Shown here piece by piece: positions 27,162-35,976 of a stretch of 64,000 nucleotides of DNA (the first letter of the stretch is position 1; each line of letters opens with the position of its first letter). Made by a program: the position numbers and the translations under genes. The notes beneath the pieces are model-generated. The model saw nothing but the letters and a program-made list of their open reading frames with translations, searched no databases and was not told where the DNA came from. The stretch is taken from positions 186,001-250,000 of the forward strand of contig JALNZE010000003.1 in NCBI GenBank assembly GCA_023229465.1. Reading direction: 5' to 3'. The stretch is from Chitinophagaceae bacterium (GTDB taxonomy: Bacteria > Bacteroidota > Bacteroidia > Chitinophagales > Chitinophagaceae).

Positions 27162-27749
27162 CTAAAACTCCTCCCCCGTCCCCGGCCCCTGCTCGTCTTC
27201 CGTACCCGCCTCATCGATATCGGTATCGGTATCGGTTTCAGCCTCCTCACCTTCTGTACCAAAGCCTTCGGCGTCTTCGGATAGATCATATTTTTCTTCA
27301 ATATCAGCGAACTTATTTCCCAATAAACTTTTGGTGCCATATTGTTGAGGTCCAATACCTTCCGTTCTTGATACAGAAGGGTAAATGGTTTTACTGCTTT
27401 CTTCTTTGCTAACACTAATCAGTTCTACCAGAAATACCCAATGCTTTTCAAAATCGTATTCATACACAAATTTCTGGTTAGTATCACGTATCTCAGAGCC
27501 AATAGTAACCTCTGCCATGATCAGTGGTTCTACAACATAGGATTTATCATACCGCTCAAAACTAATCTCCCGGCCACGTAACCAGTTATCATTGCTGCGG
27601 AAGAAAGTAGCTTTATGTTTTTGATCAAACTCGTATGATTTCAAAATCGCAACATGCAGTTCCTGAAAATTTTGAGTATGCCTGATTACAATATCTCTGT
27701 AAACCGCATCATCTTCCTCGAGATAAATCCTGAATTTTAGTATAGCCAT
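27162..27749 (-). CDS. Plasmid pRiA4b ORF-3-like family protein
   Basis: A 195-aa soluble protein. Residues 1-140 match the pRiA4b ORF-3 fold: FRIYLEEDDAVYRDIVIRHTQNFQELHVAI at the start and the FVYEYDFEKHWVFLVEL segment. The tail (about 150-195) is strongly acidic with a run of Asp-Thr pairs encoded by a short tandem hexamer (about 27216-27238). The family is widespread and of unknown function, although often named after mobile-element passengers. No transposase is nearby, so this is a chromosomal copy. Confidence 0.78.
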   Translation of the reverse strand: MAILKFRIYLEEDDAVYRDIVIRHTQNFQELHVAILKSYEFDQKHKATFFRSNDNWLRGREISFERYDKSYVVEPLIMAEVTIGSEIRDTNQKFVYEYDFEKHWVFLVELISVSKEESSKTIYPSVSRTEGIGPQQYGTKSLLGNKFADIEEKYDLSEDAEGFGTEGEEAETDTDTDIDEAGTEDEQGPGTGEEF

Positions 27750-27788
27750 TCTGTTTAGTTTGTAGTTCGGAGTTTGCTAAAATACAAT

Positions 27789-29207
27789 TTATTCAACCGC
27801 CACCAAGTTCAATTCAGCGGCTTTTTGGAGCATAAATGCATAAGCTGCTTCATAATTATTGGGAATTTCGCCATCCAGAATCGCTTCGCGGATGGCATCT
27901 TTAATGATCCCAACCGGCTTACCGGGTGTAAGGCCAAATTTCTGCATAATCATTTCACCGGAAATAGGCGGTTGCCAATTTCGGATACGGTCAGTATCCT
28001 CTACCTCCAGCAAACGCTTCCTCACCATGTCAAAATTTTGCAGGTAGCGTTTCACTTTATTAGCATTTTTGCTGGTAATATCCGCTTCACATAACATCAT
28101 TAAATGATCGATATCTTCTCCTGCATCAAATAACAGCCTGCGTAATGCACTGTCTGTAATATTTTCCCTGGTAAGACTGATTGGCCTCAAATGTAAAAGA
28201 ACTAATTTTTGTACCAGTTTCATTTTTTCATTCAAAGGCAACTTCAGCCTGGTAAAAATTTTCGGTACCATTCTCGCACCTACCACTTCATGCCCATGAA
28301 AAGTCCAGCCATGGCCCTCCTCAAATTTTTTGGTGGCCGGTTTGGCAATATCATGCAATAATGCGGCCCAGCGCAACCATAGATCTGCCGTATTTACTGA
28401 GAGGTTATCCAATACCTGCAGGGTATGATAGAAATTATCTTTATGTCCTTTCCCATCCACATATTCAGCGCCATACAAGTCAACCATCTGCGGAAAAATA
28501 ATGTTCAATAACCCGGTTTTAAACAAGAGGTCCCAGCCTACCGAAGGTTTTTTACATAACATTATTTTATTTAGCTCATCAGTAATCCGTTCCTGAGAAA
28601 CGATCCTAATCCGGTCTGCATTTTCAATAATGGCAGTAAATGTTTCAGGCGCTATTGTAAATTCCAACTGAGCTGCAAAACGAATAGCACGCATCATCCG
28701 TAAAGGATCATCACTAAAAGTTTTCAGTGGGGCCAATGGGGTCTGAAGAATTTTTTGCTCAATATCTTTCAAACCATTGAAAGGATCAATCATTTCCCCA
28801 AAATTTTCCTTGTTCAAACTGACGGCCAATGCATTAATCGTAAAATCGCGGCGATCCTGGTCATCTTCAATGGTACCTGGTTCAATGTTGGGCTTTCGGC
28901 TATGGTGGCTATAGCTTTCTTTTCTTGACCCTACAAATTCTAATTCAATATCCTCCAGTTTAATTTGTGCAGTGCCAAAATTTTTAAAAAAAGCTACCGC
29001 GGGCCTGGGTGAAAAATGATCCGCAACCAGGTGAGCCAGTGCAATACCGTCACCTATACATACAATATCCGCATCTTTGGTTTTTCTGCCAATTACTTTA
29101 TCACGCACAAAACCGCCAATAAGGTAACAGGGCACCTGCAGGTTGTGCGCAGCCGCGCTAATCTTTTTAAAAACAAACAATTCCCTATCTGTGTACTGTA
29201 TTTGCAT
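27789..29207 (-). CDS. cca: CCA tRNA nucleotidyltransferase with HD domain
   Basis: Class II nucleotidyltransferase of about 472 aa that adds or repairs the 3' CCA of tRNA. Signatures: [25 protein letters not shown] (active-site GG and DxD), [31 protein letters not shown], and an HD phosphohydrolase-type domain ([16 protein letters not shown]). The ATG at 29207 ([10 protein letters not shown]) is preferred to a TTG 9 bp upstream. A -7 box TACATTTG (rc of 29214-29221) lies so close that the transcript would be nearly leaderless. Confidence 0.93.
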   Translation of the reverse strand: MQIQYTDRELFVFKKISAAAHNLQVPCYLIGGFVRDKVIGRKTKDADIVCIGDGIALAHLVADHFSPRPAVAFFKNFGTAQIKLEDIELEFVGSRKESYSHHSRKPNIEPGTIEDDQDRRDFTINALAVSLNKENFGEMIDPFNGLKDIEQKILQTPLAPLKTFSDDPLRMMRAIRFAAQLEFTIAPETFTAIIENADRIRIVSQERITDELNKIMLCKKPSVGWDLLFKTGLLNIIFPQMVDLYGAEYVDGKGHKDNFYHTLQVLDNLSVNTADLWLRWAALLHDIAKPATKKFEEGHGWTFHGHEVVGARMVPKIFTRLKLPLNEKMKLVQKLVLLHLRPISLTRENITDSALRRLLFDAGEDIDHLMMLCEADITSKNANKVKRYLQNFDMVRKRLLEVEDTDRIRNWQPPISGEMIMQKFGLTPGKPVGIIKDAIREAILDGEIPNNYEAAYAFMLQKAAELNLVAVE

Positions 29208-29238
29208 GCGTTGCAAATGTAAGGCTGTTTATGCTTCT

Positions 29239-30240
29239 TTATGGAGGCAATACCGCCAATAATTGTTGGGTAGTAATCCATTTGGCACAATGAAAATGAA
29301 CTTTCGGACAGGCATTTCTCCCATGCAGTCCACAGGGCCTGCAGCTAAGAGTCTGAGGAACCTCAATGGTATACCTGGTGTCTGAAAGGGGGCCGAATCC
29401 AAAAGCAGGTATGGTGGAGCAATAGACTGCCGTTACGGGTGCATTTACTGCTGAAGCAAAATGCATAGGAGCTGAATCATTCACAAAATTCATACCCGCA
29501 GCATGCATGAGAGCGGCAGATTGCAGGAAACTGAGTTTACCGGCAAGCGATTGGATGGAAGGATGCTGTATACCGGACACTATATTTTTACACAAAGAAT
29601 CATCACCGGCGGCGCCCAGCAGATAAACAGAAATATGATGCGGAACCGCATTGATAAACGCTCTCCACTGTTCAGCGGGAAACTGTTTCGTAAACCAAAC
29701 AGATGCAGGGGCTATACAAATAAACTTATTCTTGGTATAGCAGGATATTGCCTGCACATCCTTATCAGTAAAATATAGTTTTGGCCTTGCAGCATTTTCA
29801 TCAGTAAACGAACGAATTAACTGATGATTTCGTTCCACTTCATGTAGTTGGCGATTACCATCACTTACGATATGTGTTATCACATCTGAAAACAAAAACG
29901 AAAATGGATTCTTATCAAATCCAACCGTTCTTTTTGCACGTGAAAAGCCTGTAATAAACCCTGTAGCAGCAAATCGCTGAACATTAATCACCAGGTCATA
30001 CCTGCGCTTTCTTACATTGGATACCAGTTTCCAAAGATTTGTATACTTTGATCTTTTCTTATCCCATATCAATACCTCATGAAGAAAAGGATGATCTGTA
30101 AAAAGAGTTTCATTACCCTTTCTAACCATCATATCAATAGCCGCATCCGGATAGTAGGCATGCAATTTTTCAAGTACCCCGGTTGCCAGCACCACATCGC
30201 CAATAAAAGCTGTTTGTATGACCAGTATTTTTTGCATCAA
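29239..30240 (-). CDS. Glycosyltransferase family 9 (heptosyltransferase-like)
   Basis: A 333-aa GT-B glycosyltransferase of family 9, which contains the LPS heptosyltransferases. The N-terminal KILVIQTAFIGDVVLATGVLEKLHAYYP is diagnostic; the C-terminal half has GMNFVNDSAPMHFASAVNAPVTAVYCSTIPAFGFGP, matching the donor-binding part. A C-terminal cluster of four cysteines (SCRPCGLHGRNACPKVHFHC) is typical of the family. It probably acts in lipopolysaccharide core synthesis. It is 31 bp upstream of the CCA-transferase gene in the same direction. Confidence 0.9.
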   Translation of the reverse strand: MMQKILVIQTAFIGDVVLATGVLEKLHAYYPDAAIDMMVRKGNETLFTDHPFLHEVLIWDKKRSKYTNLWKLVSNVRKRRYDLVINVQRFAATGFITGFSRAKRTVGFDKNPFSFLFSDVITHIVSDGNRQLHEVERNHQLIRSFTDENAARPKLYFTDKDVQAISCYTKNKFICIAPASVWFTKQFPAEQWRAFINAVPHHISVYLLGAAGDDSLCKNIVSGIQHPSIQSLAGKLSFLQSAALMHAAGMNFVNDSAPMHFASAVNAPVTAVYCSTIPAFGFGPLSDTRYTIEVPQTLSCRPCGLHGRNACPKVHFHCAKWITTQQLLAVLPP

Positions 30241-30318
30241 TGCAAAATTAACTAAGTTCCACAGTGTAAAGAGAAGGAATCCCCGGAAAAATAATTATTA
30301 ACTACTAATTGCTAATGA

Positions 30319-30534
30319 TCATTCATATTCCAGTTCATTGCTAAAAAATTCCCAGTCAAATAAAATAAAACTGGAGGCAATTTTTTTAAGATGTGCCAAC
30401 GAGGGATTTCGATACCTGGACAAAGGTTTACTATAGCCATAACTTACAGAACGGGGGTCTATTCCTGAATAAGATGTTGAACTGTTAAAAGAATGTATTT
30501 TGCCTGGTCTGGCGCTCATGCGAATCCTTTTCAT
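30319..30534 (-). CDS. Possible small protein, 71 aa
   Basis: An open frame of 71 codons in an otherwise empty 468-bp gap (30241-30708). The product begins MKRIRMSARPGK, is Ser/Tyr-rich in the middle and ends acidic (FSNELEYE). I recognise no family, signal peptide or membrane segment, and no promoter or terminator is clear. It might be a real minor gene, the remains of one, or chance. Confidence 0.3.
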   Translation of the reverse strand: MKRIRMSARPGKIHSFNSSTSYSGIDPRSVSYGYSKPLSRYRNPSLAHLKKIASSFILFDWEFFSNELEYE

Positions 30535-30708
30535 AAAAGGGGTTTTGCTACCCTTAAGTTCCAGCTAATTTTTGATAAATGCAAGTAGAATTTTTACTAT
30601 AAAGGCACAGAATGCATACTAAATAACCGGGGCCTGAACTTTATCAAATTTACAGGTATTGCAGGTTTGAAAGGTATCCCCCCTATGGTAACCCGGCCTC
30701 CGCAATAT

Positions 30709-31281
30709 TCAGGGCCTGATGATGCTGAGGGATCCATCTTTTTCCCATTTAATGATAGAAGATGGTTTATGGTATTCCGTATCATCCTGTCTATAATTAA
30801 CTACATAGTCTACCCCATCCACAATAATTGGTTCAATATCTTTAAAACTCCGGGGAGAAGGGTACCCACTAATATTGGCAGAGGTACTTACCAGGGGTTT
30901 ACGAAATCTTTTGATCAGGTTTTTACAGAATGATTCTTCACAGATGCGGATGGCGACTGAACCATCTTCAGCTAAAAGGTTATCTGCCAGTTCCACCGCT
31001 CCCTCATAAATTACCGTTGTTGGCCTGTTTACGCCTTTGATATAATCAAATATTTGCAGCCCGGGCTGGGTAACATAACGGAGAATATCCTTTTCATCCG
31101 CCACCAGTACAATCATGGATTTATGGTCCGACCTTTTTTTTAATTGATATACCTTTTCTACGGCAGTTGCGTTGGTAGCATCACATCCTATCCCCCAAAC
31201 CGTATCTGTTGGATATAATATCAAACCACCCTGCTGCAGTTTTTCCAAACAGGATTCTATATCATTATTGAATGGCAGCAT
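30709..31281 (-). CDS. tsaC: L-threonylcarbamoyladenylate synthase (Sua5/YciO/YrdC family)
   Basis: A 190-aa YrdC-fold enzyme that makes threonylcarbamoyl-AMP from Thr, bicarbonate and ATP for the t6A37 modification of tRNA. Signatures: GGLILYPTDTVWGIGCDATNATAVEKVYQLKKRSDHKSMIVLV at the start, RPTTVIYEG, VAIRICEESFCKNLIKRFRKPLVSTSANISGYPSP. It is the short TsaC-like form without the Sua5 C-terminal domain. The YrdC fold occurs again in HypF in this window, but with a different partner domain, so this copy is the tRNA enzyme. Confidence 0.92.
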   Translation of the reverse strand: MLPFNNDIESCLEKLQQGGLILYPTDTVWGIGCDATNATAVEKVYQLKKRSDHKSMIVLVADEKDILRYVTQPGLQIFDYIKGVNRPTTVIYEGAVELADNLLAEDGSVAIRICEESFCKNLIKRFRKPLVSTSANISGYPSPRSFKDIEPIIVDGVDYVVNYRQDDTEYHKPSSIIKWEKDGSLSIIRP

Positions 31282-31391
31282 ACAGATAATTTAAGCAATC
31301 AATTCGGTACAAATTACAAATTGTTACAGAACAGGCACATTACAAAGTTCCGATAATCTTTTGATACTGTATGTTTGCAAAAATAATTAAG

Positions 31392-32204
31392 ATGTCATTA
31401 CAAGAGCAAATACTGGAAGCCTGGCAGAATAGGGAATTATTAAAAGACCCCCGCTATACAAATGCCGTAAAATCTGTAATAGAAGAAGTTGACAAAGGCC
31501 GACTACGGGTGGCAACCCCTACTGGGAGTGACTGGGTAGTGAATGAATGGGTAAAACAGGCCATTCTGCTCTATTTTGGGGTACAACAAATGCAAACCTG
31601 GAACTTACCCCCTTTTGAATTTTATGATAAAATGTTACTGAAAGGCAATTACAAAGAGCTTGGCGTGAGGGCTGTACCACCTGCAGTTGCCAGATATGGC
31701 GCCTATATTGCCAAAAACGTGGTTCTGATGCCCAGTTATGTAAATATTGGCGCTTTTGTAGATGAAGGCTCCATGGTGGATACCTGGGCCACCGTGGGCA
31801 GTTGTGCCCAGATTGGAAAAGGGGTACACCTGAGTGGTGGTGTTGGCATTGGAGGCGTTTTAGAGCCTCTGCAGGCAAGCCCGGTAATTATAGAGGATGG
31901 CTGCTTTATCGGTAGCCGTTGTATTGTTGTGGAAGGTGTGATTGTAGAAAAAGAAGCGGTACTTGGCGCCAATGTGGTTCTTACTCAATCTACCAAAATC
32001 ATCGATGTAAGCGGTACCGAACCCATTGAATACAAAGGAAGGGTACCAGCCAGAAGTGTAGTGATACCCGGTAGCTATACCAAACAATTTAATGCCGGAG
32101 ATTACCAGGTTAGCTGCGCACTGATTATTGGCCAGCGCAAAGCAAGTACAGACTTGAAAACAAGTTTGAATGACGCTTTGAGAGAATTTAATGTAAGCGC
32201 ATAA
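31392..32204 (+). CDS. dapD: 2,3,4,5-tetrahydropyridine-2,6-dicarboxylate N-succinyltransferase
   Basis: Succinyl-CoA-dependent step of the lysine/meso-diaminopimelate pathway. A 270-aa protein with an N-terminal helical domain and a left-handed beta-helix made of hexapeptide repeats (GAYIAKNVVLMPSYVNIGAFVDEGSMVDTWATVGSCAQIGKGVHLSGGVGIGGVLEP). The ATG at 31392 (MSLQEQI) is chosen: a frame-extending ATG at 31371 overlaps a -7 box (TATGTTTG, 31370-31377), so it cannot be in the transcript from that promoter. Followed 22 bp later by an EamA transporter. Confidence 0.96.
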   Translation: MSLQEQILEAWQNRELLKDPRYTNAVKSVIEEVDKGRLRVATPTGSDWVVNEWVKQAILLYFGVQQMQTWNLPPFEFYDKMLLKGNYKELGVRAVPPAVARYGAYIAKNVVLMPSYVNIGAFVDEGSMVDTWATVGSCAQIGKGVHLSGGVGIGGVLEPLQASPVIIEDGCFIGSRCIVVEGVIVEKEAVLGANVVLTQSTKIIDVSGTEPIEYKGRVPARSVVIPGSYTKQFNAGDYQVSCALIIGQRKASTDLKTSLNDALREFNVSA

Positions 32205-32226
32205 TTTAGTTAGCTGACCCTGGTTT

Positions 32227-33144
32227 ATGGATAAGAAAATAACCCTTACCGGATTTTTTATAACGCTTACCGGGGCCATATTGTTTTCAACGAAAGCCAT
32301 TTTTGTTAAGCTGGCCTTTCAATCTACGCAGGTAGACGCGGTTACACTACTAACCCTTCGAATGTTATTCGCTCTTCCTTTTTATCTGTTTGCAGCCTGG
32401 CTGGTTTCAAAAAAAGAAAACCAGGTGAGATTAACAAAGAAAGAATGGGTGTATATAGTGGGCCTGGGTATATTGGGTTATTACCTGAGTAGTCTTTTTG
32501 ATTTCATCGGATTACAATATGTATCTGCAGGATTAGAAAGACTAATCCTGTTTCTCTACCCCACTTTTGCTATTTTGATCAATACTTTTTTCTTTCATTC
32601 AAAACTCAGCCGTATCCAGTTACTATCTTTGGTATTAACCTATCTTGGAATCGGCATCGCTTATTTTGGGGAGTTACAGATAGATACATCAAATCCGAAA
32701 TTTTTCTTTGGTTCATTGATGATCTTTCTATGTGCCATCACTTATTCCTTTTACCTGGTTGGCACCGGCAGAATGGTTCAGAGAGTGGGTGTTACCAGGT
32801 ATACTGCCTATGCCATGCTTGCCGCAACTGCAGGCATTTTTATCAACTTTATACTTACACATACTATTCAAGCTATTCCATACTCCCTTACACTTACGGG
32901 GTACGCGATTGCGCTGGCCCTGGTAGCCACCGTACTCCCCTCCTTTTTGATGAGCAATGGCATGAAGCGTATAGGCAGCAATAACGTATCCATCATTACC
33001 AGTATCGGCCCGGTATCAACCATCATACAGGCTCACTTTTTTTTAGGAGAAAAAATCATGGCTGCACAGGTTTTGGGAACCACCCTTGTTATCGCAGGTG
33101 TGATACTGATTGGCTGGCACTCTAAATATACCAGCGGAAACTGA
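32227..33144 (+). CDS. EamA/DMT family transporter
   Basis: A 305-aa drug/metabolite-type transporter with about ten hydrophobic segments in two EamA repeats (first from residue 8, second from about 150). The repeat signatures LFDFIGLQYVSAGLERLILFLYPTFAILIN and ISIITSIGPVSTIIQAHFFLGEKIMAAQVLGTTLVIAGVIL-like end region are clear. Members export amino acids or other small metabolites; the substrate here is unknown. It probably shares a transcript with dapD, 22 bp upstream, which would fit a lysine-family exporter but does not prove it. Confidence 0.88.
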   Translation: MDKKITLTGFFITLTGAILFSTKAIFVKLAFQSTQVDAVTLLTLRMLFALPFYLFAAWLVSKKENQVRLTKKEWVYIVGLGILGYYLSSLFDFIGLQYVSAGLERLILFLYPTFAILINTFFFHSKLSRIQLLSLVLTYLGIGIAYFGELQIDTSNPKFFFGSLMIFLCAITYSFYLVGTGRMVQRVGVTRYTAYAMLAATAGIFINFILTHTIQAIPYSLTLTGYAIALALVATVLPSFLMSNGMKRIGSNNVSIITSIGPVSTIIQAHFFLGEKIMAAQVLGTTLVIAGVILIGWHSKYTSGN

Positions 33145-33256
33145 TAACCGATGGTCCGTTCTTCTTTTACCTTTCATTTCCTGTTGTATGAAAAAGAAAA
33201 TCCCCTTGCAATCCTAAGTATCGGAGCGCGTTTAACTGTATGCAAAAATGCAATTG

Positions 33257-33655
33257 TTAATTATTGAGCAGCCAATTACGTTCCTGGATATTTTGAACAA
33301 TAGAAGGAATGAGCATGAAATCGCGGGACTTATCTAAAAAATAATCGGCACCCAGTCGCATACATTCATCACGGTACCCGGCAAAGGTAGTATTGGTTAG
33401 CATGATCACGATGGGTTTTATCATCTGGCTCATACCCAGGGTACGCAACATTTCTATTCCATTCATGCCGGGCATATTAATATCCAACACCATTATATCG
33501 GGTTGATATCTTTTTAAAAGAACTAGCGCTTCTTCGGCACTAGTTACAGCTTCAGTTCTCTTTACTTGTTTTATTTCAGCAAACAAAGACTTCAAACGCT
33601 GAAGAATAAGAACGGTATCATCGATAAGCAGAACATCCAATCCTTTCTGGCCCAT
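33257..33655 (-). CDS. Single-domain response regulator (CheY-like)
   Basis: A 132-aa receiver domain without an output domain. Acidic pocket D12-D13 (LLIDDT), phosphoacceptor D58 in MVLDINMPG, and the switch Thr in IVIMLTNTTF, with Lys in FLDKSRDF. No sensor kinase is adjacent, so its partner is elsewhere. It is 460 bp from a NarL-type regulator in the same direction. Confidence 0.9.
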   Translation of the reverse strand: MGQKGLDVLLIDDTVLILQRLKSLFAEIKQVKRTEAVTSAEEALVLLKRYQPDIMVLDINMPGMNGIEMLRTLGMSQMIKPIVIMLTNTTFAGYRDECMRLGADYFLDKSRDFMLIPSIVQNIQERNWLLNN

Positions 33656-34114
33656 GAATATTAAATAATTTATAACATGCCGAAATTACACTTTGCTACA
33701 AAAAAAATTTGTACCCTTTAACACAGTGGCATGTAGTAGATAAACTACTTTGTTACTAAATAAATGTCTACATAGTTGTTTACATACCGAGATTTTAAAC
33801 CTACCCTTGTTTCCTATAACTAAAAAAGCTCCATAGCGGGGGCCATAAAGCTTTTTCATTTTTTCCAAGTTGGTTTTTCCAGGAAAATAATATAGTAAAA
33901 GGCTACGATCATTTTAATCGAAACCCATTAGAACTATCTAAGGGGGAAACAGGTAAAGGGGTATTGATTTTAAATATTGTACTAAAGATGCTGTATAGAT
34001 TCAACCAGTTTTAAAACAGCCTATTGCAAAGTAAGGGAGTCTGCAGCAAACAATATATAGTGATCAATCAATAATCTTGTAGTGTTTTACCTACAAAGTG
34101 ATCAATAGTGAGCT
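33656..34114. other. Intergenic stretch without a convincing gene
   Basis: About 460 AT-rich bases between two response regulators. A 60-codon frame on the minus strand (33686-33868) has no recognisable features. An 8-bp stem AAAAAGCT / AGCTTTTT with an 18-nt loop near 33824-33858 could be a weak terminator of the NarL-type gene. Nearer that gene, TGATCA occurs twice (34062-34067 and 34099-34104) around a TTGTAG / CTACAA repeat. Nothing firm. Confidence 0.4.
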
Positions 34115-34741
34115 TTATATGATGTTATTCATAATAGCATACTTAACCAGATCAGCATTATTTTGCATGCGCATTTTTTCCATAATACGGGATCGGTAGG
34201 TACTGATCGTATTTACATTCAATGACAATATTTCACCAATAGCGGAGATGCTTTTCCCATTTACAATCAATTTAAATACTTCAAATTCTCTGTCGGATAA
34301 CTGTTCATGAGGGGTTTGAGAGTTATTTTGTTCAATAGAGCCCGCCAGCACTTCCGCAACTTCGTTGGTAATATATTTTCTGCCGCTCAAAATCTGCTCC
34401 ACTGCTTTTACCAGTTCATAGGGGGCGCTTTCTTTGGTTAGATACCCCGATGCGCCAGCCTTTAAAGAACGCACAGCATACTGTTCCGGCGCGTGCATGC
34501 TTAACATAAGAACCGGCGTTTGAGGGGCATGCTCCTTAATCTGTTTTAAGATATCAAGACCCGAATAACCAGGCATACTGATATCTGAGATGATAATATC
34601 CCATTTTTCATCCAGTGCCATTTTCAAAAGATCAGTTGAACCGGCAACATCATAAATATCTGCCAAAGGAAAAGATTCAACGAGAATTTTTCGAAGGCCT
34701 TCCCTAATTAAAGTGTGATCATCAGCTATCAGAATTCTCAT
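34115..34741 (-). CDS. NarL/FixJ-type response regulator (LuxR-family HTH)
   Basis: A 208-aa transcription factor with an N-terminal receiver domain (acidic pair D7-D8, phosphoacceptor D53 in IISDISMPG, Ser in VLMLSMHAP, Lys in YLTKES) and a C-terminal LuxR-type HTH from about residue 146 (LSDREFEVFKLIVNGKSISAIGEILSLNVNTISTYRSRIMEKM). No histidine kinase gene is in the window, so it is an orphan here. It is transcribed alone. Confidence 0.92.
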   Translation of the reverse strand: MRILIADDHTLIREGLRKILVESFPLADIYDVAGSTDLLKMALDEKWDIIISDISMPGYSGLDILKQIKEHAPQTPVLMLSMHAPEQYAVRSLKAGASGYLTKESAPYELVKAVEQILSGRKYITNEVAEVLAGSIEQNNSQTPHEQLSDREFEVFKLIVNGKSISAIGEILSLNVNTISTYRSRIMEKMRMQNNADLVKYAIMNNII

Positions 34742-34896
34742 TTACAATTTGTTTATAAAAAGGCTCAAAATATATTGAGTAAAATAACTATTTGACTGCG
34801 AAGTTACTATATAATCGACATTTAGCTTAAGAATCAATGGTAATTCCGACACTAATATAGCTAAAGCCATACGCAACGGACCATCCTTCAAACCAA

Positions 34897-34924
34897 AAAA
34901 AGGAGCGAATACTCACTCCTTTTT
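34897..34924 (-). terminator. Rho-independent terminator, probably end of the hydrogenase accessory operon
   Basis: Inverted repeat AAAAGGAGCG / CACTCCTTTT around a 6-nt loop (one G-U pair on the minus-strand RNA), with a T-run on the minus strand. It lies 270 bp downstream of the 35198-35755 gene. The intervening 34925-35197 contains only a 40-codon frame of doubtful reality and a 9-bp direct repeat. Confidence 0.65.
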
Positions 34925-35197
34925 CTTAGATTCTTCAAAAAGCTGGTTTCAACATAGGAACTTGGATGTTAAAAGAATGATATTGGATTATTTACGGATA
35001 TTCAACTATCAATCTGAGAGCAAGTTAGTGTTTAACGCTGATTCTTAGGCAGTTGTAAACACCGATTTGCCTGCGTAAAAACACCGAATTTTTTTTAACT
35101 CCAGCTTAATCCATGTGGCCACTCGGAGACAGGTTTTCCTGAACGTAGAACAGGAATGAATAGACATAGCTGGCTGTACATGGTTGTCTGGTTATAA

Positions 35198-35755
35198 TTA
35201 TTTTCCCTTCCGCCGGCTAACCATGTCCCTTATCCTTGATGCGCTTTCATAATCTTCTTTTGCCAGTAAATCATTCAATAACGACTCTAATTCTTCCAAA
35301 GAATATTCTGCAAGGGAGCCTTTTAAAAGGCCTGTCTTCTTAATCGTTTCCTGGAGGGCAGTCTCCGTCAAAACAAAATCATACACATATACAGGACAAT
35401 CAAAACGTATAGCCATAGCCAACGCATCACTTGCCCGGGCATCTATTTTTTTTTCTTCCTTTTCTTTTGTCGCCAATACTATCCAGGCATAAAATATCCT
35501 ATCAATAATATCATGAATAATCACTTCTTTTACCGTTGCACCTAATTCGGTAATGCTGGTTTTAAAAATATCATGCGTGAGCGGGCGGGGCAGCTGCATC
35601 CGTTCCAAGTGAACAGCAATTGACTGGGCTTCGGCTGCCCCGATAATAATAACCATCCTTCTTTTAGACACCGGCTCTTCCAGTACTACCGCGAAATTAC
35701 CGGGAGAGGTTTCGCTGCTGTTAAGCGCCACTACCTGTACTTCCCTTTTTTCCAT
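35198..35755 (-). CDS. Bifunctional nuclease family protein (DUF151) with C-terminal UVR motif
   Basis: A 185-aa protein from the ATG at 35755. Residues 1-130 form a DUF151/BFN domain (MEKREVQVVALNSS start, RPLTHDIFKTSI, DARASDALAMAIRFDCPVYV). The last 35 residues match a UvrB/UvrC-type interaction motif (LEELESLLNDLLAKEDYESASRIRDMV). DUF151 proteins have reported nuclease activity in plants and occur widely in bacteria. A longer frame starting 30 bp upstream overlaps the preceding gene more and lacks support. It is the last gene of the minus-strand series beginning with hypA; any tie to hydrogenase is only positional. Confidence 0.82.
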   Translation of the reverse strand: MEKREVQVVALNSSETSPGNFAVVLEEPVSKRRMVIIIGAAEAQSIAVHLERMQLPRPLTHDIFKTSITELGATVKEVIIHDIIDRIFYAWIVLATKEKEEKKIDARASDALAMAIRFDCPVYVYDFVLTETALQETIKKTGLLKGSLAEYSLEELESLLNDLLAKEDYESASRIRDMVSRRKGK

Positions 35756-35763
35756 ACATGAAA

Positions 35764-35976
35764 TTATAAAAGTATAAAACAACAAAGCTCATCCATATTA
35801 TCAAAAGGAGCTATTACCTGACCATCGCTTATGAGTTTGTATAAACTGTTTCCTTCCATTTCTATTTCGTAACCCTTAGCCACCTTCACCAGCCTATCTG
35901 TAACTTCAAATATTTCTATTGAATAATACTGTAATGCGGCAATCACGAATTCCTTTTCAGACATTTTATTAGGCAA
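35764..35976 (-). CDS. Small hypothetical protein, 70 aa, end of hydrogenase accessory operon
   Basis: A 70-aa acidic protein, possibly starting at Met5 (MSEKEF). It reads as a compact alpha/beta fold (EKEFVIAALQYYSIEIFEVTDRLVKVAKGYEIEMEGNSLY). I recognise no family. It overlaps the 3' end of the nickel permease by 8 bp and ends 8 bp before the DUF151 start, so it is translated in a tight series with both. Confidence 0.6.
   Translation of the reverse strand: MPNKMSEKEFVIAALQYYSIEIFEVTDRLVKVAKGYEIEMEGNSLYKLISDGQVIAPFDNMDELCCFILL

Noticed and set aside
27216..27238. Tandem hexamer repeat that might be phase-variable
   Set aside because: It is in frame (six-base unit), so copy changes only alter the length of the acidic tail and do not switch the gene off.
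27162..27749. Mobile-element passenger gene, from the pRiA4b ORF-3 similarity
   Set aside because: No transposase, terminal repeats or composition shift nearby; the family is widespread on chromosomes.
31371..31391. Upstream ATG of dapD adding seven residues
   Set aside because: It overlaps a -7 promoter box, and family members begin at MSLQEQI.
33686..33868. 60-codon minus-strand frame between the response regulators
   Set aside because: No domain, no promoter or terminator support, and the AT-rich gap is expected to hold chance frames.
35045..35167. 40-codon minus-strand frame in the gap downstream of the DUF151 gene
   Set aside because: Composition is not protein-like, it contains the non-coding direct repeat, and it has no promoter of its own.
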